DNA of 64,000 bases from Apostichopus japonicus (GCF_037975245.1 NC_092572.1:33825989-33889988), one strand, 5' to 3'; positions 1 to 11,872 are shown, numbered from the stretch's first letter. Made by a program: numbers and translations. The notes: generated by a model not told the origin, from the sequence alone.

Positions 1-142
1 ATTTTAACCGCAAGGTTATTTTTTTTTGGGGGGGGGGAGGAGGGGAGGGGTCTGGAATGAAATCATTAACATTTAATGTACCGGATTTATGTTGGCTCTC
101 GATGATAACTTCACATCAGCTGAGTAATCAATTTAGTTGATT

Positions 143-427
143 CCTTAATTTTGATCTTATCAGTTTACTATCATGATCATATCAGTAATATAGCTGATCA
201 GTTTACATCATGATATCTCAGTAAGATTAGCGATCAGTTTACTATCATTATCATCTCGGTAGTGTAGCTGATCAGTTTACATCATGATATCTCAGTAAGC
301 TTACCGATCAGTTTACTATCATTATCATCTCGGTAGTGTACCTGATTAGTTTACATCATGATATCTCAGTAAGATTAGCGATCAGTTTACTATCATTATC
401 ATCTCGGTAGTGTACCTGATCAGTTTA
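143..427. repeat. 74-bp tandem repeat, left block
   Basis: The motif GATCAGTTTACATCATGATA recurs with starts at 196, 270, 344 and (truncated) 418, exactly 74 bp apart. Each 74-bp unit is two related 37-bp halves, both beginning GATCAGTTTA, one continuing CATCATGATATCTCAG and the other CTATCATTATCATCTCGG. The array is cut at its right edge by a SINE and resumes after it. No coding potential is seen. Confidence 0.9.
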
Positions 428-801
428 AAGTTAAAGTTAAAGTTGAAGGTTTACAGTCTTGTATGAGGCTAATGCCTCCTCACACGACTTTACAACTTAA
501 CCCCTGGTCATTGGTAACTTGTCACACCCACACACCAAAGTGTGCACAATTCAATCAATCTCTCCTGGGGCACCACAGTACACCACAACCACGTGTCCCC
601 CGGGGGACTTCCCATAGGGTGCAGCCACAACTATATTTACAAGTTACCTCGCAGGTCCCCATTTACACACCTGGGTGAAGAGAGGCAATGGAGATAAAGC
701 GCCTTGCCCATGGACACAACGCAATGATCTGGCCAGGGCTCGAACCTGTAATCCTTAGATCACAAGTCCACTACCTTAACCACTTGACCACAACGCCCTC
801 C
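428..801 (-). mobile_element. tRNA-derived SINE inserted in the 74-bp repeat
   Basis: Read on the minus strand, the element starts near 801 with a tRNA-like head. An A-box-like stretch TGGTCAAGTGGTTAAGG lies at about 774-790 and a B box GGTTCGAGCCCT at 735-746. The spacing and anticodon-arm-like GTGGACTTGTGATC resemble a class II tRNA (Ser/Leu type). After the head comes about 300 bp of unrelated body and a 3' tail of short TTTAAC-type repeats at about 424-445. RNA polymerase III would transcribe it from the internal boxes, and it would depend on a LINE for movement. The 74-bp array continues on both sides, which shows it is an insertion. A short ORF on the plus strand (463-678) lies inside and is not a gene. 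Confidence 0.75.
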
Positions 802-1027
802 GTTTGCATCATGATATGAGTGTACCTGATCAGTTTACATCATGATATCTCAGTAAGATTAGCGATCACTTTACTATCATTATCATCTCGGTAGTGTACC
901 TGATCAGTTTACATCATGATATCTCAGTAAGATTAGCGATCAGTTTACTATCATTATCATCTCGGTAGTGTAGCTGATCAGTTTACATCATGATATCTCA
1001 GTAAGATTACCGATCAGTTTACTATCA
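802..1027. repeat. 74-bp tandem repeat, right block
   Basis: This continues the array seen at 143-427. The unit starts GATCAGTTTACATC at 828, 902 and 976, again exactly 74 bp apart. The first unit is partial because of the SINE insertion. Confidence 0.88.
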
Positions 1028-3341
1028 ATAATCCTTCATGAAACATGTGAAACAACTAAAATAGGAACGAATATTGGACTAAATTAAGAAATCAATTCAT
1101 GATAGTTGAGTATTCGATGCTCAGATCAAGAATAATAATCAATGAGATGATGAACTGATCAGAGAACACCCAACATCAGTGACGTCATCACACATCACGA
1201 GAGACATAATAAAACACTGCTTAAAAAAAATGGAAAAAGAAGAAAAAAGGATTTTTGTTTGAATAGCAAATTAAGTTAAATTATATATTTAAAAAAATAA
1301 GCAAAACATTTTCATAACCATGAAGCGTCGTAGCCATTCTCCATGTAAGAGGACTGCTGGATCTGGGAGCATTCCAGTTCGGTAAAGGAAGGTTTATTGT
1401 TTTACACACAGGGTTCCTTTGTTTAATGTTATTTTAACTCTACTAAGAATAACTCATAGTTGTAGGAACACGGTACAGGTGACAACTGATACCTCGCTTT
1501 GCTAAGTAGAGAGTGATGGGGTTGTGGTGAGGGGGTGGGGAGGAGGAATAAGTTATGAGAGTGCCCGAAAATGAAATTATAAATTCAAGTTTTATACACT
1601 TAGTTACTCGTCCAAATATCAACGTTTTCGAAAATAAATAATGCACGGCTAATGTGACTTTGACTACTTCTTCTCTGAATCTTTCGCTAAGCTGTTCCTC
1701 ACGAGATAATTTAGTAAACACACATCTGTCAACAGTAGTCAAATATTTACTGGTTCGGGCAAATGTGTTGTTTACACTAACTACTTATGTCTTTGAGATT
1801 GAGCAATGATGACATCATCAGCAGTGACGTCACTCCACCATTAACAATGGGAATCTCGATGTGTCCTTTAAATACAGAACAATGAAAGAGGGTACAATGT
1901 GTACGAGTATGAGCAATAATGTGGAGAGGTGGAGGTAGAGAGGTTTGTATATATTTACATTACACTTAATTAATTTAGACAACGAATTTAGGTAGAATAT
2001 TAGTATATAGATATGTTATTGTACAGGGAAATGAAACATTTGATTGCTCGTGATGTTTGTGAAACTATCCCGGTTATCTAGATATTCAGTTTAACAATAT
2101 GAATATATAAATCTATGCTTTTTTCGCGTACAAAGAAACGTCTCATGCCGGTAATCTGACCTAGTTTCGAATGAGGTGTAAAAGTAGTGTTATAGACACC
2201 ACCATCGATCCCAGAAAATACACACACAGCTTGCTACCGTCGTCAATTAGACACTAGTGTACAGTCAATTACATACAGCTACGGTTAATACCCACAACAC
2301 AGTGTACATAACAGCGTGGACATCTCAGGTCTAGATCAAAGATAACTGTGTATCACGTTTCATTACTGTCTGTATTGGGTAGCGAAAAGAAGAAAACGTC
2401 ATTTGCAAGCAACGGAAACTTAACTTTTCAGAGCGCGGCACGCGGTTTAGGGCGAGTCTTCAATGCCTTTAAGGTAAATTAAATGATGACGTAGGCTTCT
2501 CAGTGCAGTCTTTAATGTTAAATGTTATCCACAGTTTTAAAAATTATTATGACTCAACTTTAATATGAATATTTTTAATAGCTGACATACAATATCTAAA
2601 TTTGTCAATGACAACTTTTTAATAGTTTGATATGTCATTCGACGTCATAGGTATTGTTTATTTATTATTGTATATTCTGTGGTGCATCTGTAGTAGCTGA
2701 CCTATTAACCTGTGTGTCAGACTAAGAAGTCCAGTTAGTTTACGAGCCTCCAGTAATTAAATGAGAATTTATTGAATTTAACATTGTATAAAATTTATCG
2801 ATCTAATAAAATATATCAAAATTAAACTTCTACTTTTATTTACACAAACAATCGAGCTATTTGTGACATGTGTGAAACTACTTGACAACCTATCTTATAG
2901 TAAATAATCAGAGATAAAATATGCATGAACAATTAAGTGACGTACTTAGTGAAATATTTTAGGAATCTGATATCAGAAGATAACCCTCAAGAAAGTTTCC
3001 ACAGATCTCTGTTTAAAGTACATTGATAATAAGGTAGCACTTATATGATGACTCGAAATAATCATACAAAGATTGACATACATCCAAACTGTCCTGAGAA
3101 TTTGTGTTTTAAAAGGTTTGCAGACTTTCACCTCTGCTGATCTCAAATGACAGTTAACCTTGAAATATTTTTTTAAAGAATATCTTCGGTGCTCAGTTTC
3201 CCTACTGATTTATTTCTAGTCAGATGTAAGATTTACCCCAAGTTCCATGAATTAATCTACAACAGCAGTATTACAAACCAATCTGAGAGTTGATGTGGAT
3301 GTGTCCCTATATAGGCTACCTCAGTATGAATATATATTTAC
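1028..3341. other. non-coding, no gene supported
   Basis: AT-rich DNA without a convincing exon. A short minus-strand ORF at 1443-1742 crosses simple G-rich sequence and has no recognisable domain. CRE-like TGACGTCA octamers occur near 1169 and 1824, but no transcript can be tied to them. Confidence 0.6.
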
Positions 3342-3415
3342 CTTGGTGGTACAGCTTGTTGTGCGCATGTCTGCTCGAGTACTTACTGCGACGCTTATTA
3401 TGCGTTTATTTCTTC
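3342..3415 (-). CDS. weak exon candidate, basic peptide
   Basis: On the minus strand an acceptor-like ACCTCAG is followed by 74 open bases and a donor-like AAG|GTAAAT. The peptide is rich in Arg, Ser and Thr (contains NKRIISVAVSTR) and I do not recognise it. It enters with two bases of a codon and leaves in phase 0. It is therefore compatible with the candidate exon at 4096-4193 upstream on this strand. Short splice-bounded ORFs of this size arise by chance, so this is only a lead. Confidence 0.15.
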
Positions 3416-4095
3416 CTGAGGTATTGGTGACGCAAGACATGAACCAATAAAATGTCACTATATCGATTAATTTGAAATTAATGAAAACCTGCGATATATG
3501 TAGCTTAATTAGCATATCAGCACATACTTAATTTGTTGTTGAATAATCATGGTAAGACTTCCAACTAGTATTGTACCTTTGATGTAAGCAGACGTACTTT
3601 ATAGCATTCATATACAAATCATTGCACCAGTTACTTGATCCTATTTTGCTGGTAATACATAAACCACAAACATGGATGCCTTAACTATCCCTAGCATGTT
3701 ACGTTAATTAAATGCGATATATACAAATGGAATATGCTTAGAATATTTGAAGGTTTTCTTAAATAACTTGTTTAATTCTTCAACACGTGTTATGTATACA
3801 CTGTCATATACAGTATCTGGAATATTATTATGTTCATTAACTCTTACACACCACATACGGAGTAATTTCCAGTCCTGATTGCTTACATACTTTGTGATAT
3901 TTTATGATAGCTCTTAATGCATTATTCGGAAATGTAGGACTATAATAATTTGAATAATTTAAAAGAGAGAATATTCCAGATATGCTCCACATAATGTACA
4001 TCTATTTTATTGATAACAACCTACTCTCAAAGCGTCCATGTATTAATTAATATTATATGACCATACTTTTAACGTACTGACGTCATTTCTTTTAC

Positions 4096-4193
4096 CTTTG
4101 ACATTTCTTGTTTTCAATGATGACGGGATCGATGTGACCGGAATAGTCTCTGGTAGAATATATCCTCCTACAGCAAAGACAACTGAACCAAAC
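4096..4193 (-). CDS. weak exon candidate downstream of the LRR exon
   Basis: Minus strand: acceptor TTCACAG, 98 open bases, donor AAAG|GTAAAAG. The peptide begins FGSVVFAVGGYILPET, a hydrophobic stretch that I cannot assign to a family. It needs one base to complete its first codon, and the LRR exon at 15547-15755 leaves exactly two bases over, so the two could be joined in frame. This is a phase argument only; no homology is seen. Confidence 0.22.
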
Positions 4194-5482
4194 CTGTGAA
4201 TATTAGTAATGATAAGAATCACATCATGGTAACGATTCTAAGGAGACTGGTGTGTTATTCATCTAATATAATGAAGAATTTAAAATGCCTCATATGTTCA
4301 AAATAAGATATGAACGATATTGTGGATCATATTAAGACAGATAAACGAAATTGAAAGTCAAATTTTAGTAAACATAGACACATGGAAACAAACTAACAAA
4401 TTTAATTTGAAGTGTAACAAAATTGCTGCTTACGAAGCACTGGAATATATCAAATATAACAATTACATTTTCATCGGAACCTCAATCCTTGATCTCCAGG
4501 TCTGTAAAAATACAGTTCAGTTCAAACACAGTTACCCTACTTCATGTTATAAGTACATGAAAGGAAAATTTAATTATAATTTGGGAAGAGGGAGTCAAAA
4601 GCATTGGACTTTTTACTTAGCTTAACGACAATAGGTAAAGGTAAAATAAAAAAAAAGCGTTAACGCTTGAAGTCAGGTTGATTAACAGTAAAGTGTTTAC
4701 ACTTGCTTAAATTTACAGACCAAACACTCTTCACCTTGGTTATATTTATAAAACTTTTCAACAAGTATCACCGAGTTTGTCGTCCTGTATAACGTGTTTT
4801 ACGTCATTTGGCTGGGGTGTGAGTGTATATATTGTGCGTGTATATATTTATATATAAAATGGATCAACAAAGTTGAGAGAAGATAGTGACTTTCCTTAAT
4901 TATGTATGCAAAATTTGGGTCTATCATCAGTTCTTCATCAGTTCAAACCTTAGATCATATCTCACGTAATCGTTGATTCATTGAGAGGAAACAACATAAA
5001 GCGTTAAAAACTTGACTGCGCGATATGTAAATGCTGATTTACCTATAGCCCACCCGTCACGAAGTGTACACAACTGAATCTTGCATTCTTATAATGCCTA
5101 GCGGTCAATGCGAAGAACATTCGTCTTTCTCTTTATGTGTTCTGAAAGCGTAGATTCGCGATATTTAGGCTCAATTACTTGACATGTTTTCACTCTATTC
5201 GCTGCGAATTGACGTAACGAAAACCCCGGATATGCGACCGATGGAATACAATAACCCACAGATCTCTAACTGTATTTCCAGGAACATAACACCTCTCCTT
5301 TGGTTTCTTTTCTGTTTTATTTACCTTTACTTTTCTTGTTACTTGACGAACATGTTACCATCACAGTATATATAGTTTCAATCAGCATATATACCACCAT
5401 GATTCATGTAAAACATCGCAAATCATGACACAATGAGTTAATTTAAACTAGTTAATAACTGTCTTGTTTTTATTTCAGCAAC
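4194..5482. other. non-coding, no gene supported
   Basis: AT-rich sequence up to the left end of the DIRS element. The ORFs at 4320-4625 and 5184-5375 have no recognisable domain and no clear splice context. Confidence 0.55.
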
Positions 5483-5528
5483 AAATACACCAAAACTCAC
5501 TGGTTTGGGTATTTACGAACGACGATAC

Positions 5529-5651
5529 TTACCTGTCTCCTACAACACTTACGCACATTTCCTAGTCTACCTAGACGCCACTGGTATAATTTTAGCACTG
5601 CGCCCCCGGTGACCTCTCCCATAGGTCACCGCGCACCCTCTCTCCCTTCCG
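5529..5651. repeat. DIRS left inverted terminal repeat (123 bp)
   Basis: Perfect reverse complement of 11750-11872 over 123 bp. It contains its own dyad, CGGTGACCT...AGGTCACCG, around a short loop. Outside it lies a 46-bp left-specific extension (5483-5528). Confidence 0.95.
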
Positions 5652-5879
5652 GATTGCCCCATTCCGCTGTGGCCGTGAAACCGCAGCGGGGAGGCCCGAG
5701 TCGGGTGGGAGAACCCACCCGAGAGGGATGCGAAAAAACACGCCGAAGCGATCGTAATCTGCTTAAAGGATGAATGATAGTGTGAACCAAAGCAATAATA
5801 CGATGCACAAGGCACTCACCTGGTGAAGTTTAGGCTGAGAGCGTAGATGTCGTGTTTCGTTCGGCGTCCGGACTGAATG

Positions 5880-6012
5880 GATATGTCCTCAGTGGATATG
5901 TCCGGATGAGTATGTCCGGCTCGATATGTCCGGGTGGATATGTCCGCATGGATATGTCCGGTAGAATATGTCCGGGTGGATATGCCCGGTTGGAGGTGTC
6001 CGGTATATCCGG
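5880..6012. repeat. 14-bp minisatellite inside the DIRS element
   Basis: TATGTCC-containing units start at 5882, 5897, 5911, 5925, 5939, 5953, 5967 and 5981, a 14-bp spacing after the first. The consensus is near GATATGTCCGGGTG. It lies between the left ITR and the internal complementary region, downstream of the recombinase stop. ORFs crossing it (5816-6187) are repeat artefacts. Confidence 0.85.
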
Positions 6013-6152
6013 GTCCATCCGGTTGTGATGCAGCACATACTATAGATAACTTATGAGAGAAATATGATCTATATTGAATGACAAGTTTGATTGTTTTACT
6101 GTTGGCGTTGTGTCGGGCTCCTGAGTTCCGCACGTGGCGGAGGGAGGTGGGT

Positions 6153-6252
6153 GAGACAGGTAAGTATCGTCGTTCGTAAATACCCAAACCAGTGAGTTTT
6201 GGTGTATTTACTTCACTCCTCTCTTACCTGTCTCCTACAACACTTACGCACA
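6153..6252. repeat. DIRS internal complementary region
   Basis: Bases 6153-6209 are the reverse complement of the left outer end, and 6206-6252 are the reverse complement of the right outer end, with ATTT shared at the join. The block is therefore the complement of a circle junction, as in DIRS1, where this region is thought to template completion of the termini during replication. It lies just downstream of the recombinase ORF. Confidence 0.92.
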
Positions 6253-6263
6253 GAGTGGCACTG

Positions 6264-7361
6264 CTACGATGGAGGGAGGCCCAACGGGCGGGACCTGCCA
6301 GCGGGAACGCCCAACACCGTACGGCCAAACGTCGACTCCGAAGCGACCGTGTCCGTTAGGTAGGACGCGACGAAAGTCGAGGGAGTTTTCCACGAGGCCG
6401 CCCGGAGGATGTCATCCACCGGGACCCCTTGGAACAGGGTCTTCGATGCCGCCTGGCCTCGAATGTCGTGGGCCCTGACCGGCTGTTCTGTCTCCGCGTG
6501 GAGACGAATTGCCTGCACCAGCCATCTGCTGATTGTTTCTTTAGAGGCAGCCGAGTGAGGGCTTGTAGGTAAAATAAATAGGGCCTGTGATGATCTGAGG
6601 TCCTTTGTCCTATGTAGGTACCATTTAAGTGCCCTCACCGGGCACCATAGTTTGTCCTCCGCAGTGTCGGAGGTCAGGGACAGTTTCGGGAGGAAGATGT
6701 TCCCCGGTATGAAGGTAAGCGTCTGTTTCTTAGCAAGGAACCTGGGGTCCGGAACCAGACGCACGCCTCGGCTGTCAAAACGGATATGTCCTTCTGCTGT
6801 GGACAATGCGTGCAGGCAACTCCTCCTCCTGGCGGAGGCAGAGGCCACCAAGAATAGTGTCTTGATGGTGAGGTCCCTGAGTAGGGATGAGCCCATTGGC
6901 TCAAAAGGTGGACGGGCTAACTGATATAGCACGCCGTTGATGCTCCAAGCCGGTGGGAGTTTACGACACATGGGCCTGCGGTTGGCCATACCCTTGAGGA
7001 GGGCCGATAGCCGCGGGCAGGTGCCTACCAATGACCCATCTGGGAATCTCGAGTGGATTGCTGCGATAGCCGATTTGTAGTTGCGAATGGTGTTCGGTTG
7101 TTTACCCTCTTCGAAGAGGAGCATGAAAAAGTCCGCTAGTTGTGCCGGACGGACCTGTCAACGGGAACACCATTCGAAGAATCTTGCCAGTCGGGAATCG
7201 TAAGTGTGGACGGTGCTAGGCCGCCTGGCTGACGCTGCCATGGCGGCAGCGTCTGGAGAAAAGCCGCTCGCTCTGAACCGAGCCCGGACAACGGCCACGC
7301 AGTCAGGTTCAAGGACCGTAGATGAGGTAGGCTGACTCGGGCCCGGCCCAAGCTCACTAGG
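6264..7361 (-). pseudogene. DIRS tyrosine recombinase, interrupted by one stop codon
   Basis: Integrase/recombinase of the phage-lambda fold, which would join the circular DNA intermediate to the host genome. The N-terminal SAM-like part begins near 7313 (LEPDCVAVVRARF, then ARRPSTVHTYDSRLARFFEW). The catalytic domain follows with the Arg motif ASARRRSCLHAL, the HxxR motif as HDIRGQAA, and the final W/Y motif AASWKTPSTF...SYL. An in-frame TGA at 7158-7160 separates FFEWCSR from QVRPAQLADFF. The frame is the same on both sides, so this is one nonsense change rather than two genes. The N-terminal part overlaps the RT frame, which is normal for DIRS elements. As written it could encode only the part after the stop. 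Confidence 0.88.
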
Positions 7362-7375
7362 TGGGGTGAGTCTGG

Positions 7376-9235
7376 AAGACTGCGTGGGGTTCCTACTATT
7401 AGGTCTAGTAGCATTGGAAACCACGGTCGTCTCGGCCAGTAGGGCGCGATTAGTAGTAGCCGTGTCCGAGATAGCTTCAGTTTGAGTAGCACTTTCTGTA
7501 TGAGGCAGAGGGGGGGGGGAGGCATACGCCTCCATCCCCTCCAAGCTGATTGAGAACGCGTCCGACGCCCACGCCCTGGGGTGGAAGGTCCGAGTGCAAA
7601 ATACTGGGAGCTTGGCATTGGTCGCCGACGCAAACAAGTCGATTTTCGGAGTCCCGAACAGGCGGAACAGGTTCCGGCAGGTGATTTCTGTAGGGACCAC
7701 TCCGTTGGGGTTTGGGCCCCCCTGGACAGGGCGTCCGCTGTTAGGTTTTCTCTCCTTGCAATGTGCGAGGCTCTTAGCGAGATGTTGTTGTCTCCGCACC
7801 AGAGCAGGAGGTCCCATGTCGCGGCACACAGTGATAGGGACTTCGTCCCCCCTTGTCTGTTGACGTAGGCCACTACCGTGGTGTTGTCGAAGAAGGCTGT
7901 CACGGCGTGGTCCCGAAGGTGGCACTCGAAGTGGTGGAGGGCTCTGGATAGTGCCTCCAACTCAAGTACGTCGATGTGGGCCTGTTGCCAGGTTGGCTCC
8001 CATTCCCCTGAAATTGTCAAATCGTCCAGACACGCTCCCCAGCCCTGCAAGGAAGCGTCTGAGGAGATAGATATTAGAGGCTTTTGTTCTCGGAAGGGGC
8101 GTCCCTGGGCCCAGTTCTCCTTCGTGAGCCACCACAAAAGGTGGGCCGTGTCGAACCCGTTCAGGGGTACTCGCTTGTCGAGTACGTCCCGCTCCGGGTC
8201 GTAGTGTTCTAGCAGGTGTATTTGGAGAGGTCGCATTCTGAGACGGCAGAATGGAACGACGTCCACCAGACTGGTCATGAGGCCGAGGGCTCTCATCCAA
8301 AGTCTGGCCGGGGAGGACCGCCTGTTGAGTAGGCGGCGAACTGCTTGTTGGGTGCTGGTGACCCGTTCTGAGGACGGTCTCACCCAACCAGTGTGAAAAT
8401 CTAGAATTGCGCCCAGAAATTGAATGGTCTGGGTCGGGATGAGATGTGATTTTTCCCTGTTGACTACCCAACCGAGCTGTTCGAGGCGATCTGTTGTGCG
8501 ATCTAGGTTGAAGAGTGCCTCTTGGTGCGACCTCCCCGTGACGAGCCAGTCGTCGAGGTAAGCATATAAGGCCACTCCGCTTCGGCGTAGGTCTGCGACC
8601 ACCGCGCCCGCTATTCGCGTGAAGACTCGCGGTGAGGTCGATAGGCCGAAGGGTAGTGCCACGAATTTGTATGTTTTTCCTTTGTATGAAAACGCTAGGA
8701 AGTTTTGAGACCTGGTTTCGATGGGAATGTGGAGGTATGCGTCTTTGAGGTCGACGGACGACGCCCACATTCCCTTCGTGAGGTTTGGTACAACTATTGC
8801 GAGCGTCTCCATGCGAAAATGAGTCGGCCGGACGAAGCCCTTGTTCAAAGGTTTAAAGTTGAGGATTGGTCGCCATGACCCGTCCTTTTTTGGCGTTAGA
8901 AAGAAGGACGATCGGAAGAGTGGTCCCTCCCCTTCCGTCGCCTCCACTATTGCCCTCTTCGTCATTAACGCATGGAGCTCGCTTTCGAGGGCGATTCTTT
9001 GGCCCGGGTCGGTGGGTACTGGGGTGTCCTTTCCGCCCCCCCCTCTGGGGGAGTCCGAGAGAACTCGATGGGGTATCCCCTCGTAATCACCCCCAGGACC
9101 CACGGACCCTGGTCCATCTCTTTCCAGACGTTCCGGAATAACTGGAGTCTCCCCCCTACCGCCGGGTACGCTGTAACCGTGGTAGGGTGGGCACCCCTAG
9201 GGCCTCGGGGCCCCGAACGACGATTTCGGTGGCTG
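7376..9235 (-). pseudogene. DIRS reverse transcriptase-RNase H, three frame breaks
   Basis: Copies element RNA into DNA. The RT core includes FFLTPKKDGSWRPILNFKPL, the first catalytic Asp in SVDLKDAYLHIP and the catalytic YLDDW. RNase H follows with Asp in SSDASLQGWGA, Glu in VLELEALSRAL, Asp in FFDNTTVVAYVN and the ADALSRG motif. The conserved reading moves between frames three times. It moves at a C8 run (9036-9043), between the TPPEGG and GKDTPVP segments. It moves again near 7685-7695, after TEWSL, into the frame with FGTPKIDLFAS. It returns at a G10 run (7510-7519), before LIAPYWPRRPWFP. The longest open part is 7136-9103 (655 codons). The start lies in the Gag overlap and cannot be fixed. 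Confidence 0.88.
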
Positions 9236-11209
9236 ATCGTCTCGACGCGGACGCGGTCTCTCGTCCCGGGAGAGTCGGCTGTATCTATGCCCCCGAGGGG
9301 AGCGTCTTGGAGATCTGTCTGGTCTCCCACCCCTGAAGGATTTGGCGGCGTTGCCGCTGCCCCGCTTCCAGTAAGCGGGGCGTTGTGCCCTACCCCTTGG
9401 GGGTCTCGACTGATCTGGGCGTCTGTAAGGGCGTGACTGTCTCTCACCCCTACGAGTGTCCGGGCGGGAGAAGCCCGACTTTGACAGAGTCTCTCGCCGT
9501 TCTAATTCGTGTTTGACGGTTTCACCGAACTGACCGTCAAAGAGATCCTCTCCCAGGATGGGAAGGTTTGCCAGTTTCTCTTTGGAATCTCCCGCTGGCC
9601 AGTTTACCGCTGCCAGTACGTTTCGTCGGCGGGTTTCTACCGAGCGGATTGATATTCTAGCAAATTGGTCATAGACCAGCCTGGCTAGTGGTCCCAGGAG
9701 CCACAGTATTTGCGCGGCCACACGGTCTGGGATTTGTTCCGCGTCCTCTGGCAGCTGCTGGTGATGTCGCATAAGGACTTCAGCTGCCAGAAGGAAGGTC
9801 GACGCGAATTTCATCCCGACTGGGGACGACTGGTCGAGCTCGAATAGCGTATTCTCGAGTCGCTTACGGTGTGGATCCTTAAAATTTCCACCCGTTAAAC
9901 CTTGCTCCGCCTGAAGGCGGTCAGTAGCGTCCCGCGGGATCGAAGGCGGGTGGAAGAGGTTCTTCCATGTATCCTCCGGCACACGGAGTGCTTTGTCCTG
10001 CTTTGCAGGAAAGGCTGTCCACCTCCGCTGTTTCTGTAGAACTTCGACCCGTTCGAAGCAGAGCGGGTCTACAGGGATGGAGGTGGAATCGTCTTCCGGC
10101 GCCTCGTTAGTCGAGCGCAGTTTCGACGATGACTTTGGGGCCGAGGGACCCGCTGGGGAGTCCTCGAACCCCAACCGTTGTTTAAAGATGTTCGCAACTT
10201 TCGCGATGAGGTCGGGTGGCAGGGTAGTGCCCAGCGGTTCCACCTCCTCTTCCGATTCTGACTCGGGGTACCGGTCGCCCTCGAAGTCTTCGAGGCGGTC
10301 CCCGAGTTCCGAAAATGTTTCGGAGGCTTGAACCTCCAAAGCATCTGGGTCCGGTGCGATAGAGGATAGATTCCTCGGGACCCGTGGAGGCTCGGTGCCT
10401 TATTGGGTGGGATATTCCCGAACTGCCGGAGGAATATCGGCTACCGATTCCGCCCGGTCTGGGACCGGTTGTATCGTCGCGGAGGTCAAATGTTGGACTA
10501 GCAGCGATAGGACTGAGGTGAGCTGCGAAAGTAGCCACACACAGTCGGCGGAGGGAGGTCCTGTGGGCGGAGGCGGTGCCTCCCTAGACCTACGACGTCT
10601 CTTTCTTCTAAAACCCGTGTCCGAGTCCGGTGAAGACTCATCGGGGACTGACGACGGACGACGCACCGGCGAGCGGCTACGTGTCCCCGGCTCCTTAGAA
10701 ACTGACGCAGACCTGACTGTCTGGTCTTGAGGGTCGAAGGGCACAACAGAGGCTCCCGCAGTGGGAGCGGCCCTACCCTTAGCAACCGAATTAGCTTTCG
10801 GTGCCTTCCCCTTGGCTCTGTTATAGGTCTTAGGTTTGACCTTAGCCTTAGGGTTCGAGAGATTCTCTGATCTCGGGGTTGTCTCCGGATCGGTGGTCCG
10901 CGGGGTTCGCGGTGTAATCTCCGGAGGTTTATCAAGGACCGTGGACTGCGGAGCAGCCTGGTCGGGAGTCGGAGTTGGTGACGAGGGCGGAAGGTGGTCC
11001 AGCTGGAGCTGCAGGCGTTGACACTTAGCTTCCAGCCAGGCTTCCGTCTCTTTCCAGTTCGCCTGCGTGAAGGTCACGCAGATCGAACAGGGGTCCCGCC
11101 GAGAGCAAGATCTGCACTGCGGGCATAATGCGTGCTCGTCCCAGGCACGCCCGGGACGAAAAAGTGAGCACATTGCACATTTGATAGAAGTCCTCCCGTC
11201 CTTAGACAT
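9197..11209 (-). pseudogene. DIRS Gag-like protein, one internal stop
   Basis: First ORF of the element, starting ATG at 11209. It opens with a Cys-rich segment (CAMC, then CPQCRSCSRRDPCSIC), which could be a zinc-binding fold, followed by a long Pro/Ser/Thr/Arg-rich low-complexity region. A TAA at 10400-10402 stops the first 269 codons. The same frame then continues open to 9197 with an acidic segment, a helical central part (LARLVYDQFARISIRSVETR) and an Arg/Gly/Pro-rich, nucleic-acid-binding type tail. The frame match means one broken gene of about 670 codons. Its end overlaps the start of the RT frame. Confidence 0.75.
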
Positions 11210-11749
11210 CCTGAAATCCTACTGTAGGAGGAGAATAAGTCGGGAGAAAAAATAATACGAAAACCGCGAAAAGAGCGGTTTAAAAACGAGACCTAAACAC
11301 AGAGTTTTTGAAAAAAAACAAGAATGTGAAGGTCGAAACTCCCCAAAGGGAGCTCCCGGGAGGCTGTAAAAAAAAAAAAATACTTTCCGTGGAACTCCAA
11401 GAGTAAAGAGAACACAGGAAAAGAGAACCTAGACAAGTAAAAATCAACGAAAGTTACGTGAATAGGACTTAACGGTACCACACGTAAGTGCAGTGTACAG
11501 GTGTCTCGCACAACCCGTACACGTGTGAGGTATCGTAATGCAAAAATGAGGCGAGATCCTAATTGTTAAAGAGGCAGAAAAACTGTCGAAAACAAGAGGA
11601 TACTTAGCAAAACTTGGGGAATCTTGTAGAGAACTTTGTCAGGAACCTTCGTTGTTCAAGAGAAGTCGGATTCCAGCAAGTAAGACTCAGTTTGGCGTTA
11701 GAGAAAACGGAGCTCGGAAGACACGCGTTTTCCTTCGGAATGGTAAATT

Positions 11750-11872
11750 CGGAAGGGAGAGAGGGTGCGCGGTGACCTATGGGAGAGGTCACCGGGGGCG
11801 CAGTGCTAAAATTATACCAGTGGCGTCTAGGTAGACTAGGAAATGTGCGTAAGTGTTGTAGGAGACAGGTAA
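11750..11872. repeat. DIRS right inverted terminal repeat (123 bp)
   Basis: Exact inverted copy of 5529-5651. An 18-bp right-specific extension (11873-11890) lies outside it. Promoter activity of DIRS elements is usually placed in this 5' terminal repeat; no specific promoter motif is claimed here. The small ORF 11652-11834 is a by-product of the repeat. Confidence 0.95.

Noticed and set aside
735-801. A functional tRNA gene
   Set aside because: It has A and B boxes, but the arms do not form a proper tRNA with a matched acceptor stem, and it is joined to a SINE body and tail.
143-1027. CRISPR array
   Set aside because: Repeats are directly adjacent without unique spacers, and the context is eukaryotic.
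5816-6187. Minus-strand 123-codon ORF
   Set aside because: It covers the DIRS 14-bp repeat and the internal complementary region, which are non-coding.
6269-10730. Several plus-strand ORFs of 60-154 codons
   Set aside because: They are antisense shadows of the GC-rich DIRS genes.
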